The position numbers were made by a program, and so were the translations under genes. From contig NW_019091366.1 of the NCBI RefSeq assembly GCF_001949145.1, positions 499,496-563,495 of the forward strand: a stretch of 64,000 nucleotides of DNA, read 5' to 3'. The DNA is from Acanthaster planci (Eukaryota; Echinodermata; Asteroidea; Valvatida; Acanthasteridae). This document shows, in pieces, positions 18,942 through 33,900 of this stretch (its first letter is position 1; each line of letters begins with the position of its first letter). Below the pieces are notes generated by a model that made no database searches, was not told the DNA's origin, and was given only the letters and a program-made list of their open reading frames with translations.

Positions 18942-21900
18942 ATGGCAACAATAAAGAGAGTCTTGTTGTTGCGAGCTCCTCGAGACGATAGTGAGCAAGA
19001 TCCCTACCAACAGGTAAGCCAAACACAATGAAATCAAATTCTAAAACGCTGGTCTTCCCATCTCGGCCGGCTTTTACTTGACACACATGTAAATTTGCTA
19101 CAAACTATTTTGCATGCCCATCAGGTCCTTTGACTCATTTTCCTGGCAATTCGGTTGCAGAAAGTCTTTCAAAATTTCCAGAAGCAGTCCTGAAGTAGGC
19201 ATTTATGGGTGCAATAACTCCACAACAAAGTACTGTGAGAAGAGTTCCATACCCGGACATCACTTGACACCCTTTTTGCCATCCCTACACGACTTGTCCG
19301 CAACAGTTTTCTAAGTAAATGCTTCAGTATGTTCCCTGCAAAATTTGGCTTTTTTTAGGCATGGCTTTGTTTTCTGATGGCTGATATGTCACTGCAGGGA
19401 AAAACAAGCGATGTCCACGTTATGAAATTCTTCCCAGTGTGACCCCATTTTGTTGTTCATTCACATCCCTGGATGTACTGCAAACTTACTCATACTTGCA
19501 TTTCCAAAGCATTTATACTGTCTGATTATATACTTTCTATGGAGCATAGATGCTTCACTAACCTATTTACCACTTGCTGCTGGGTGGTTTGAAAAATGCA
19601 GTGCACATAATCGGGACATTTTCAAGATTTTCAGTTTTCAAAATTCTTCCAAAATTCATCATTTCAATTAAGGGACGTTTACACCCACACGAATGACTGT
19701 CTGGTGGCTACTCTAATCTGACAGTCGACATCTATTGATGCCCGAGTATTTCAGCCAGGCCTGCAGCCTTGTAAAAAGAGCCCATATTGTGTGGTGTTAT
19801 GTAACTTTCTTTTGTTCACGAACCTGGCACAGTGCGCTGCTGACCTCTTTTCAATAGGGGCCAGATTAGCATGCAGCGGTGCTGTGTGGCTCGTCACTGC
19901 GGTTGTGGAGCGCTTTTGTCCCCAGTGGTAATCCACTCGCTGAATGTCTCAAACCATGGTATGCTGTTTTAAAGCAAGGCTGGATTATCTCCACTACTGA
20001 GAGTGAAAAAAATGTTGGTAATGCCCAGCAACCTGGTCTTTTGTTCCGAGTACAGTCTTTTGTTACAAGGCCCAGTTCCCTTTGTCCAATTTCGGAAACC
20101 CCGGCCACGCATATAAAGCATACGTGTCTGGTACTGGAAACCCTGGTGGCAAGTGGTTAAAACATTCCTGCCAGTAGGATACACATAAATGGCACAGCAA
20201 GTCACAGGAGGCCAATTGAGACTGTTCTTGAGGGACATTGATCAGCTTAGCGCACTGAAATTCCTATCCCTAACAGTCCCAAATGCTTCAGTTTCAATTA
20301 CACACATCCTACGGGGAGATTCTGATATTGTCTTGCCTCTCCAGCAAGCTGTGTATTTGAAGACGACACAAACAATGTCTGAAGAATCCATTTCACCAAT
20401 CGCCAAAAACTAACTCGAACCCAGACTGTGCATGCATTTCTGAATTTTTCTTTGTGTTGTGGGTCCACTGCATCAAAAGTTCTGATGGAAAAAAAAAATT
20501 CTTACTAAACCCTGACTGTCACTGTTTGACCAAAAAAGCAAAACTTAGAGTAAACACAAATGGCCTTGATTTTGAGAAGAGGGATTCATTGCCCCACTAA
20601 AGGAAGAGTTGACAACCCGGTAACAGGTACAAATTGCCTCTCTCATGGTGAAGCTTAAAGAGACAGTCTTGCTTTGACTTTTTCTCTGCAACCATATTTA
20701 GAGATCACATTCTGATTCAAAGAGCTGGCCCCTTTTTATGTGTTTTCTTCCATTCCGTTTCTGTGTTTATGGAATTTCTAGGTCAGTTGCAGTGTGAATG
20801 CATAATTTTCATGTTTATATGGAAGTTTTACTTCCTAATTTTATTCATAAGTTAGTTGCGTCTCTGTTTGTTCCCCATGTGTCTCCATTTAATACACCCT
20901 CCAGAGAATTTCCAGATTCCCCCCCTCCCCGAAATTTCAAACAGTTAACTTTGAAACGGATACCCTGCATGGAAGAAAATTGTCAATATTCCGATTAGCA
21001 AATAGCAGTATACTTTGTTCAACTTTCTTACTTTTCATAAAGTTGTCACTGGGGCTTCTGCATTATAGCGCCCTCAGGTGTTGAAAAGTAACCTCTGACA
21101 GATGTTTGGGTTTTCCAAATCTCAGTTGCATCTCCACGTTTACTTTCTGTCTTCAATTCTGTGGGTTCGATGCCTTAAGTTGAGACTCTTGTAAGCTCAA
21201 CACAGCTCACTGTTTGGATACACAAGCATCCATTTGTCAAATGCGAGGCCAAGATATGAAGAAGTTTGTTTTGGTTCCCTCATCAGACATTTCAAACTGA
21301 ATTGTGGAGCTGCAGGTGGAGCCACAGATGGAAACAAAGCCTAAATTTGAAAAAAGGGTCAATTCTCTAACCACAACTTTGCCTCAGGCCGCTGTCTACA
21401 ACTTTCTGATTGTAAATTCCTTGACCTTGAAGATTCCTGCTTAGCGTGTGTGGCTGTCAAGTAAAACACAAATGCACAAATTGTGGAAATGCTTCAATCT
21501 CTGTCCTTCCATTTATCCATAACGCCATACTTGGTCTGCAAAACCTCAAAAATTAGACAGAAACCTTAACAGAAGGCTAGAATGCCAGCAGCAGAGTTAC
21601 TCTTCCAACAAGTATCGTGATTTACACTTCCAGCCCCAAGTATAACATCTTAAAGAGAAGCCATGCAGCAGCTTTAACCTGACAAATTCCAAATAGTGCG
21701 TTGAGTGAAATAAGTAGCTCCCACTTTTTTCTCTCCCCAAGGCTGGAGGCAGAATGCAGTTCACGTGCATGTCACAGTAGGTTTGGATGCCATCTATCCT
21801 CAAGTCGAAGATAAATATATTTATTTGCTTCGCATGCCCCTGGATGTATATCCGGTGCGTGGGCTTGCTGTGGAAGGTGGAAGTGCCCCGAGATCTGGTG

Positions 21901-24900
21901 TTTTGTTTTTGTATGTGTAAATAGAGCGTTTCCGATCTGTGTTGGTTTTACCACACAGAATGGGAAGAATTGGCTTGGAGGGTCCTTTCAGTCAGAAGTC
22001 ACCATGAATGAAAAGCTGCGTGTCGGTGTGAACTAGGTCAGCCATGAGAATCTCTTGTGTAAATGTAATTTACCATGACGGATTCAAGTGACTCTAGTTT
22101 TTTTTTTCTTCTTCTTCTTTGCTGGCTTGAATAGTAGTGGAATGTGAATGATGAATTATGATTGGATACCTGCATTTCGCCAACCGTCTTCCGTGAGGTC
22201 ATAAATCGGTCGAGTTTATTTAACAAGCATTTATCAAGCTGTTTTTTACTTGGATTTATATTTATGTTTAAATCAGGTTAATTTTATAGGTCAAACAAAT
22301 AATCAGTTTGATTGATTTACTGCAAGATTTGCCTATTTATCTTCAGCACAGCTCAGTTTTATTAACTAACATAGTGTAGAATTGCTCGACAGAGGCTAGT
22401 GCTTTTAAAAGTTGTTTTTTATGTTGCCTGTCAAGTGAATGAAAAATTGTAGCCTATGCCTCTGAACCTTATTTTGTAAACCTGATGGAAATAAACTTAT
22501 AACATAACTTCATAGTGGCCTTCATCGTAGAATCGGGTAGGGGACATAAAGTATTGTAAAAGATCCGTGCAAGTTGAAGAATTACCCCGTAGAAGACTCA
22601 AAGACGAAAAACAGACAAGAGACCAAATTTGTTGCATAGGGGTGGCAAGCAGTGGAATTTCAGAGCTTGATCTCTCGCCGTAAGGGGCCCTTGAAGAATG
22701 GGTAAAAAAAGAACTCAGACTGTGAAAACACAAAATCATGGAGAGACTAAGTGACTGTTAACAATGATTAAGTATCCAACTCTGGTTTGAAGTGATTGGG
22801 GTAAACTTCTTGTCTATGCACTCAATTTTGCTTGGGGATCATTTGATCCATCAGAATGCAACTAGCAAAGAGAGATTCAGTTCACTTGGAGCATTGATCC
22901 AAGAGGTCTTTGGTTCAAATCTTGCCCCTGTTTTCCAAACTTGTTTTCATTACATTTCCCTTTCCCTTTGATCTAGCCGATTTGGCAGATGCTAGCTTGA
23001 GTTGAATAACTCGTAGCTGGAGCTTGGGAGGCTGTCTTGGCATTTTCATCAACTGGCTCTATTCATCTGGGGAACAGTATGTCATTACTGGAAACAGACT
23101 TCATGCTCAGTTCCCATTTCTTGCTCCAACTTTGCAGCTGTTTGCAGAGAAGGGCCTTGACACTACGTCCATCTCTCCCCTCAGCTTTGAGTTCATCAAT
23201 CTCGAGAGCCTCTACTCTCACATCACCCATCCAGAACAGTTTTCTGGGCTTGTATTCTCGAGTGCGAGAACCGTCCAGGCCGTGGAGAAGTGCGTCAGAA
23301 AGTTCTCAAGTCTCGAAGGTGAACTCACCGTTCATATCATATCATACATGTACATGCATTTAGTTCTTCACTGCTAACACATAGGTTGAATAAACACAGA
23401 CTGTGTGAATGAGACGACAGCCCTGTTGTATCAGGAGTAAGACGAAAAAACCTGGCTGTGTTTCCAGTCCACAGTCTCAACAGTCTTTCATTTTCATCGA
23501 CAGATCTTTTCCAACCTCGCTTGTGGATGTCCATCTTGTTTTGTGCCATGACAGTCAAAATTTAATTCTCTCCCAGTGGTGTGGTGTGTGTTTTATGTCT
23601 GGTGATTATTCTGCCCGCAGAATGGCAAGAGGGAAGAGGGAAGGACTGGGCAGCTCTACCAACGTACACCGTGGGGACAGCAACGGCAGTGGCTGCCAGA
23701 GAGTTGGGGTTGACAGCCTTAGGGGAGGATTCGGGCAGTGCTGTCAACCTGGTCAAGGTCATCAAAGAGGGTAATATTGCTACGTTTTGTATTACATGTC
23801 TTATTCTCTTTAAAAACTTGGGTCGTGCTTTACACTCACAGTGAGGGTTAAAGACGTCAGTGGGGTTGAATCTTCGGATCATTTCTAAAAAAAATATGAA
23901 GAAAATATTAGGGAAGGTTTTTTAGTTTGTAACAAGTTCTTTGAAAATGTCGGGAGATACATGTTGAGGCAGATATTGGGAATATGCGCATATCTTTGAC
24001 TTGGATTCAAAGAACTTTCTTGAATCCTCCAAAACTGTGTGGGAAATGATTAAAGCTATTCCCCTGCTCACAAACTTTTCAGTGGCACCAAGTGTCACAT
24101 AAAGTAACATTGGCAGGGCTCATTCTTCCTCTGTTCTGCAAAATGATCCCAAAATTCCTGGTGGATTTTTAAAGACCTAGGAGGGTTCTAGGGATAAACT
24201 GCCCTGCAAAACTGACCATCAGTTTGTTCAAAACGCAAAGCAACAGTCTATGTTGAGTCCAGAGTTTCAGTATCAAATGCACAATTGCCGTAACGGTCAA
24301 ACAGGAACAGTGTACCTGACATTGTTCAAGTCAAACTTATTTGATCCTGTTTACTTTTCCATGAAAATATTGCTCATATTTTCAGGTGTTTGCACAGGAC
24401 ATGTACAATATCTTTTTCAAAGAGCCTACAGGTGTAAATGCACTTCTCTAAAGGGGGTGAATATTTTGTGTAGCAGATGTTACAATCATCCAGAAAAATT
24501 CTTGCCATTGTATGATCGAGCAGTTGATCAAGCAGAGAATGACAGCGCTGTCCATGCGTCTTTTACTTCTGATCCGTGACCGCCTCAGGACTAACCAGTA
24601 GAATTTAAGTCAACAGGCAGCCTCCAACAGCCACAGGGATTAAGTGCAGTTTTGCAATATGGATCACTGAGTGCACTCTCGTTAAACATTTGTTTTGGAA
24701 GTTTGTCTTCACTATACAGAGGCTTGCAAAAATTGTGAAAATTTTCCAAATTTACTCTCAAACTAATAACCATTGCTGGGTACGCATTTCACGCTTTATT
24801 CATGTTTTTGATTGAGTTGAATTGAAGTCATCAAGCTAATCAAAGTTCACTGTGCTCAGCTATTGGGCCGTTTTCCAATACTCAACTTCGGCTCCGTCTC

Positions 24901-27900
24901 AGGCTTCAACTGTTTTTTTTAACTAGCTGACTTTGAAGCTGTAAGCGCAGTAATCAGTCTAATAGTGCCACAAAACATCAGATATGATGCAAGAAAGCCA
25001 AAAATTTCAGTAATCCAATGTGATTTAAACGCTCCAGGTCCACAATCGGGGATTGGTTTGGGAGCCAAGCCTGAGACAGAGACGATGTTGAGTATGGGAA
25101 AACGGCACCAGACTTTATTCTGGAGAATAAAATGAACCAAAAGATATGTTGGAAGTTATGCTATTAGAAACCTTCTTCTTTTTTTTTTCATGGCAAGTGA
25201 ATAGAAAAAAGTTGTGCTCCGTTCTCAGGAGGGTTGTTTGAAGATATGCAGAATTTGCAGATACTAGAAACTGAACGGTAGAATCAGATATCCACCTGTG
25301 TCACTTGGGTTTCCTTATATCTAGGGACTTCTCACAGTGTAAGGAGTAAAACATCAATGGTAAGGCGACCCAATCTAACAGAAAGAGTCACAAGTCACCA
25401 GAGTTTCTAAAAGAATCTGGCGCAGTGAAAATGAAAAGAACCCTCAACTTTTTCACCCGTGTAATGTCCATTTTCGTGCAAGATAGAGTTCAATTTGCTC
25501 TTCCCAAAACTAAAACCAAATTACAGTCGTCAGAAAGTAGTCTGAGGACTTATTTTGTGAAGTTTGGTTCTCGCATTGTAACTGCTTATTTCAGGCATTG
25601 CCCCGGGAAGTAAGCCTCTGCTTATACCCCGCGGTGAACTGGCAAGAGAGGAACTCCCCAGGGGGCTGCGTCAAGCAGGTATTGTTGAATGCCTTCCCTC
25701 GTTATCAATGTGTTTGGTGTCAGTGTGGTGTTTTGTGGTGTTATTGTGCAGCGTGCAGTGTGTGTGCTCAGTTTGTGGAGAGTGTTAGGAGGGTGTTTAT
25801 GCTCATCTGTTGGTGGTTTGCATTCATTTTTGAGATTTGATGGTTTTAATCCAATTTAATTCGGTGTTTAACACAGTTGGAGATGATGTTTGTATTGTGG
25901 TTTCTCTTGGCGGGGAGGAGGGGACCATACTTTACTTATAAGAACTGTTTAGAAAGAGGATTGTTTCGATTTGGGAGAAGATGGCTTTTTTCTCTCACAT
26001 GTTGGAGATACACTACACAGTTTGTCAATGTAGAATTTTGCAGAACTTTCTTACTTCACATTTTGATTCTCAAATCTGCTTGGAAGAAGTAACAGATCTG
26101 ATTGTATGTAGTGCTCTGAATCAGCGTCTATTTTTTCCAGTACCTTGAGTTTTGGGTGTTATTAAGCAAGGAGCAGACAATACGACTGTTTTGTTGGTTT
26201 TTCTGTTTTACAGGAATCAGCTACGAGGTAGACACTGTATATCAGACAATCTGCAGTCCAACACTGGTAGAAAATGTGGACAGATATTTCAATATGGTAT
26301 GTTCAACAAATCTTATGTTTAAACTCTGGCACACTGACATACTTCTTTTCACCATAAGCCCTCTCTCAGAGAATCATTCCCTATAACAACAAAGATTGGT
26401 ATGAAAAGCTTAGGGGTTTCTCTGGCATGTTTTGTTGAAAAAGAGATACTTGATGTTTTTCTTAAAATAAGATTCCTAATTGTCCTTGAAATTTATTTGC
26501 TATCCTCAGGCTGTACCAGATGTGATTGTGTTCTTCAGTCCGTCTGGGGTGCGGTTTTCAGCAGAAGTCCTGAAAAGACTGAACACTTCCAACACCACAG
26601 TAAGTTTGTCATTCTTGTGAGAATTGTAAGTAAACTTGTGTGGCAAGGTCATTATTGGTCACGTTCCTTGAACACATGTCAAGGGGCAGTGTGAAATTTT
26701 ATGAGTCATTATGGTGGTCGGGCTCTTGTGGTTAGATGCTAAATCTGGGCACATTAGGTCACATTTCATTTATATGTGGTGTAATTTCTTATATTGGCAA
26801 TATTAATTTTTCAAAGTGTTTGCAGTGTCAATATGGGTAAAACAACTTTCAACATGTGGGGGGACTTCCCCCCCCCCAGATCTATAGGCCAATGCCACGC
26901 ACTCAAATGATTCACCTAGACACCTGCCACATTTGCCATGTCAAACCGCAAGATGTGCGATCATGGCAAAAAATCGCGCCACCACGCTCGCCACCTGATA
27001 AATAGGAATTCCACTCCAGCCCGTCATCGCAGCCCTTAATCTCTGAGCCCTGTTTATGCCCATTCCTTTGCTAGTTTACTTAACTTCTGACACGTTTGTC
27101 CAGCGGTGGGGGCTTTCCTCCACCCCTATATTTCCAGAATTGATTGTAGGAGAGTAAATATTTATACCCCAGTGTCAGCGGGCCGTGTTGAGGAAATGAT
27201 TTGCACCTTGAATTCAGAATTTTGAAGGAAAAAAAAATTACAGAAGTGTCATAAGTGATTTTTTTTTTTCCTTCTTATTTTTGGCGTTGAAGAGGTCATC
27301 GCAGTTGAATGGAAGTTTGCAAGCACTACTGGTCCTTAGCTTAGTTTTCCTTCAAGTATCCGTTGGGCATAGTGCATTCACCTTGAGTGAAAGGAATATT
27401 TTCCGATGGGCAACAACCTTTCACTTGTTGGTTGAGCATATTGGCATTTCATGTTAGCCACTAGCAGTGCTGTGGTTGAGTCCACTGAGTCTGAGTCCTT
27501 GCTGTCCGAGTCCGTAAAAATCGGACTCAAGTCAAGGTCCGGACTCGAGTCCTCCAGCACTGCCCACTAGCATCATATTGTCAGACTCATTTGACGTTAG
27601 TGCTTCCTCTGGCTACATTTGTGTCAGTTTTTAATTCACCCTAACCACGGGCAAGTCTGCCAAAAGTCAGATTCCAAGTCTCCTTTGATGGCAGTGGGTA
27701 CAGACTTGTGAAAGTCCGGCTAAGCTTTCGTGTGGGTTGTGTCCCAGCTCTTGCCCAAGTGGTCATTGTACCGGACTGGATCAAGAGACAGCACGTTGTA
27801 GCAATGGCGGTCCTTTGGTTGGAGTTCACTATATGCCCGCACAAGTTAATGTACATTTGATGTAGAACCCGCATGAGCATGGACAACTGATACAGGCATT

Positions 27901-30900
27901 GTATAATACAGTGTGCCATTAACACGTTGACCGCCGACTACAAGTATACTTGTTGGAAATGAAAGGCTATTGTATTGATACTGTGACGCATCACCGAAGA
28001 ACAAATATGCTGCTGGTGTTCAAACAGACACCTGAAGGGCACCTGTTAAATATGCATGCATGCGTACAACACTTGGCAAATGGGAAAGACCCTTTGAAAT
28101 TATGCGCGGCAGTCAATGTGTTTAAGAGGTTTCCATGGAGAGGCTTGTTTCGCAGTGCATTATGGGGAAAAAATTGGCAAAGTTCTATTCGCCAGCCGCA
28201 CTGTGTGGGGGGGGGGAACTTTAATTGTTTAACCCTAACACTCCTCAATCCTTTACCTGTTGGAAAACTGAGGAGTGTTAGGGTTAAGGATTCAAAAGCG
28301 TTTTTTGAGTACTAATGTTAATTAATCAAGATAGAATTTTCGGGTGAGGCAAGGAATTTCCTCAGTTGTCCACGGACATTTGCTCAGATGCGCATTGCGG
28401 CGAGTCGGCCAATTTTTTGTTGATTGTAAACTTGAAAAATGCCTCCCTGTGGCAACCTCTTGGTGGCACACTTTGTCATGAATTGCCTGTATTGCTGTTG
28501 GATTGTATGGTCTGCAGGTGTGCGCCAAAGAATTCCCACTAACTTGTCTCTTCTCAGCCGTTGAGGGAGCACTTCAAGTCAGGTTGGATTGGAACCTGAC
28601 CAGTGGGTTCCCTGCTATGCAGAGTTTTCATGGAGTTGTTGAAGGCGAGAAATCTTTGCCCTAGTACCTCACTTCACAGGATCACTGCATTTGTAGTCAG
28701 CTCCTTATCATTGGTACTTTGTTGGCACTGGGACCAGTGTTTATTAAACAGGCACATTATGAGGCTTTTTGCTCTTGTTATTAGAATAGTTGGGCTGTTG
28801 GGGTGGGAAACAGTTGGAGACCAAACATAGTGTGTTCCATTATGTGTGGTTTGGTCGGAAATCCTCCTCTTTCCCAAATGGTCTTTCACTGAAAACAAGA
28901 TTGCAAGTTCAGGACTGATCCAAAGAGTTGGAATTCATTTCCAGCATTCTGTCTCATTGCATTCAGTTGATTCAAAGGTCAGGCGGCAGGGCTGGAAACA
29001 GACTCGTTTATCTCCAGAGCGACCTCTGATGTTTACAAACACCACACACCTGTACAAGCTAGGCATTAGGGGGGCCCGGCCCACACACCGTAAATTAATG
29101 AGTCTTTAAACTGTTAATTGAGGGCCATAAATACGGACGCTGACAAAAGCCGTTTACTTGTTTTGGCTAAACTGCATCTATCACTCAGTTTGAGTTGGGA
29201 TCATTTTCTAGCATCGGCAGAAGTCCTTGACACAAGCGTGAAGAAAAAATAAGCCTAGTCCTTTTTTTAGCACAAGTTCTTTACAAGTCGGCTCATAAAA
29301 AGTGACGTCACAGCTTCATACAGGCAAACCTTGTTTCTGAAACAATTAGTATGTAAGCAAAAGTCATTAAAGGAACACCCTAAGCAATACAGTCAAAGGG
29401 AATTTTGGATGGTAATTATGTGTTTGCTGAGCAAATACCTGTCTGTACCTTCGTCTGTACTTACATCTTGGTTCCCTGGATTTAGGCCCACATTGTACTG
29501 ACCCAAAGGGTCAAGTGATGGGCCTACCAGTTCTTCTGAATCACACATTTTTATAATTCAGAAGATTTACATGGTCTACAGTGATCTTCTCGCCATGGTA
29601 AACCTAAAAATTCCATCCCATTTCTCTTGCCAAAAGAATTACATATTGCTTGGCAAAGACCTCATCTCATCACACTTTAAGGAATTCAGTTTCTCTGTTT
29701 CTGCACCTTATTGCTCATAAATTAGAGAATTGCCGCTGCACGGGGGTCAGTCTTTGTGCAGTTTTTAATGCCTGAATGCCAGGAATTTGGTCCAGGTTGT
29801 GGTTTGGCAAAGTTACAGGCAGCGGGAGTCGGTAAACCAAACCGGCCAGGTACTAGCACTTCATCATGCAACGGCCACACGGTGGCATTGATGAATTGAC
29901 AAGTCTGTGATGTCTGCTGTGCCCAGCACACCTGCGGTAGCTTTATAAATACAGGTGCCCGTTTACCGACTCTAATGGGGTCCTAATATCCCCTACCAGT
30001 GCTCCCATGCAAGGGGGCGATTGAAATTCTTGTCGTTCAGGCAACCCATCAATCCTACGCATGCAGATGGAATACAAGCGGAGAGGAGTTCGATAAGGGG
30101 TCAAGTTTTTCTCCGGGACTTTTTTGTTTTCAATTGGAATTCAAATGAAGAAGATGGGTTTTGCTTCTTGAAAATTCTCAGAAAGGCCCTGGCATTCTTC
30201 TTTCTACCTCAGTGTTCTTCACAGGTACATGGTCCTACCTAATAGCAGTCACCTATTTATTGCCTTGTTTCATACCAAAAGATCCTGCCAATTTGCTGGC
30301 CAAGTTTTTAAACACCAACCTTTAAATTACTGCCTTCCAAAAAAAACAAACATTTCTTTCCAAAACAAAGATGTGCCAAAAGCTTGGGAATCTTCAGTGC
30401 TTTCTCCCACTTTCAGCTGTCTCAATATGACAGTTGTTTCCCCCCCCTCCCCCATAAAACTGTAAAATGTGAAATATACGTCTCATCGGAAGTGTGAGAT
30501 CTGGTGGCCAATAAACCCCCGCTTAGGTTTAATAGTTTTGGTGACATCATAAAAATCACCAGAGTGTCACGTTTGTGTGCGGTTCCTGCCCTCACTAGTG
30601 GTAAATCCTTCATCGGGTGGACCCCATGAATACACAGCTTAAACTTGAATGTAAATACTCCCTCTGACCCCGGAACAGCCTTTGCACATTAAGGGCATCA
30701 CCATCCGAACGTGTCCTGATGTTCTGTTTGGATGCGATTTCCCCAAACCCCCCCCACACACACACACACCACCCTCACCATGTGTTGTGTTGCACCCGTG
30801 GATGTTTTTACAGGGTTCCTGCAGCCAGGAAAAGTCAGGGAGATTTGTTTTTATTTTCCAGGCCTGGAAAAGTCGTGGAATTTTGTAAAAATGACTAACA

Positions 30901-33900
30901 TCATGGGAAAGTCATTGAATTTAATTGTCCTAGGTGCAGGAACCCTGATTTTATTAACTTGGAAATTGAAAATAATCTCAGAGAACTCAACATAGAAACA
31001 TATATTTTCCATTACTTTCAGTTCAGAAGTTGAAAATATCCTTTATCTTTTCGGTGCAAATGATAATCAAGATTAATTAATTTGAATTGATAATTAATCT
31101 GTAGAAAGATTCATTAAATTCAGTTTGTTAATTGCTTAGCTTTGATATCATTTGAGTCATTGGTGCCCATTGTGTTATTTCTATGTGCAAATAATACACT
31201 TTTTTTGGTTATTTTGAAGTATTCCAACAAATAGGTATAGGTTTGCTCAGTGGTACTTGTCTCCAAGCCATACTGTGCTGGTTTGGGTCAGTTCGTGCGG
31301 TTCTTTCTTTGTTTACCTTTCAGGGTTTTTTTTTGGGGGGGGGGCTAAACCGTCTGTATGTCAAGGGCAAAGGCCCTCCCCTCCCAACGCTCCCTTTTTT
31401 TTAAAGATGATGTCAAGGACTTTTCCTGCTCTATAGTCACCTGTTGACCTTTACAGTTACAACACAGCTCTGGTGATTGGGGAAAAACGGATGTCGCCAG
31501 ACGGAAAACCACCACACTTCACTCAATCTAGTTGAAATATTGCAGGTCACTGAAAATTAATTCACAATAAAATAACTGATCGTTTGGTTGCAGACTCATT
31601 TTTATGTGAACAACTTCCAATATACTTTCAGTCGAACTCAGCCCTTCTTACATTCATTTAGTCTGGATACCAGACCCAATGATTCTGATTACTCTACAAA
31701 TCAAGAATTTTTTATCAAGAGTCGTCGGGGAATCTTTGGGCAGGAAACCAGACTAGCGTTCATTCCGGCACTCAGGGCTTCCTTGAGTGAACATAAAATG
31801 CTTATTCTACCCACCAAAGCAGTCTCAAGTTATCAGGATTCATACCTCTGTGTTCAATCAATCGGTTGGAAGTTTAAACAAAATTGCAGCATCGCTAACA
31901 ATCCAAATTCTTGATGTATCTTTTGCAGTGGAATCAGCGATATTTGTTGGATTTCTCATAAGGCAACTTTACTATCTGAGCAGATGGAAACTTGTTAGTT
32001 AATTTATTAAGTCACAGCTTGCTGAAAAAAACTGGATGGATTAAAGTATATAATTCATTAAGCAAGTTCAAGCATGCTTCAGGCAAACTTAATTCGGCCT
32101 GACTCCATCAGACGCAGGAAACGCGATTAATTGATTTTCAGAAACTCAAGATTTTGGGCGGTATTGGAAAAAGAGGTTCATTACCAGCGTTTCGAAAATG
32201 TATTAAAGCATTGGACCATCCACTTCAACGCTGGAGTGTGTAAATTACGGCCAAAGTGGCTTGTTAAATAAATATCTTGGGGGTGTGTATGTTGGGGGAG
32301 GGGATCGTAGACAATGTTTTTCTTTAAGTGGACTGCTAGACTGCATTATATACAATGTTTGTGTAAACAAATGTGCTTTTAACAACTAGCCAGCCATAAC
32401 TCACGGCTTAGCAGTATGTTTCATCGAAAGAAGTGCCGAATCCACGGGCCCCAGTTCATGGGATGTTGTTGAATACATCTCCAAACTCCAAAACTAGAGA
32501 TGTCAAGGATGATAACACAAGATGAAAGGAAAAATATGGGTTCCATTTTTGTTTCGTTAGGGGTAAGGCATTAACCCGGACTTGGAAATGAAATTACTTG
32601 TTCGTCAAAGAAACTCCACGGCTTTACTTGCAAGAGGTAGTTTCACAGATTTCACAGATGGATGTATTGTTTTTTAAGGTATCCCTTTGCCCTTTCCTCC
32701 TTTACAAAATCTTTTTTCTTGGACATGCCCTCATTGTTATTACGTCACTTTGAATACCGGTAAAAAAAGATTAGGGCATGAAGTGCTACTAACCCAAGAT
32801 TTCTTTGGAAAATCCTACTTTCTCAACTTTTTTCGACTGCCCCCTTCTAACAAAAAGTCAGTGCTTTTTTATAATGATTTGAGTACAAACTAGGTCACTC
32901 TGTCTCGTTTATGAAAGGTCGGCATTTACATGGCAGAGGTGATAACATATTTCCTTTTATCTGCTGCAGAGTTCATAGCTAAGTCTTTGTAGGGTATAAG
33001 GGTGGGTTCCGAATGGTGATAACGATGTAAGCTAACTCCAGACTGAGGAATAAATTGAACCGCAGAGTGCAGATAGATACTGGCATCCAGTTCACTGGCA
33101 GTAATGTTTCCAGGTCTTAGGTCAAAGGGAACAAAATTGATTTCCCCCCCCAAAAAAAATACCGTTCTGTGTGTTTCTTTAACTCATAACAAAATCTTTT
33201 CCCAAGATTAGATGTGGCGGTACTGTTTATGCACATTCTGATGCTTTCAATACCCCAGAATTAAAAAAAGTAAGGCAACATGTCTTGAGGGCAAGGGCAA
33301 CTTGCCTCCTCCCCTGGGTACAGCAGTGTTGAGTATCATTGTAGTTTAAATATAAAGAAGTTCTGCTCATGAAATAAAAAGGCTGCATTAGGCCTACTTG
33401 TATTCTGTTTTGTATTTAGTTTTGTACAATAATTAAGCATACTAGTAGTCCATTTTACACACATCAGTAATAGTACAGTGAATACTATATCAGGCTTACA
33501 TTAGCGTTGAGATATATTTATCCTGTACTTTTACTCATTCAAATCTACTCAGTATTAAACTGCATTTGCAGTAGTACTTAAAAGTATTTGACTGACAAGT
33601 TACAGATAATAAAGGTTTAGCAAAGAAATACCTCGCCAGATTTCATTTGAAATAACCTGCGACCTGACTTGAGACTTAGATGTCTTGTGATTGACTGTGC
33701 GAGGACTTGGCTGTGTCCTCGTTGGTAATTGTACTGAGGACTATACAGGTGTGATTTAAATTGTGAGAACTCGTATTTGTATTTTGTACGAGGAGGGATA
33801 TGACCAACGCAGGATTAGGGTAAAATGCGGTCATTATTTGTCGTCAATGTTATACCGATATAACTGCCGCAAAAGTTTACAAATCTTTACGTGTTGGAGT

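Noticed and set aside
22865-22925. tRNA-like patch in UROS intron 1 (TTGGTTCAAATC)
   Set aside because: An anticodon-like stem exists but T and acceptor stems do not pair.
27378-27560. Asp/Ser-rich small protein on the minus strand
   Set aside because: The frame is produced by the GAGTCC repeats of a hAT-like element.
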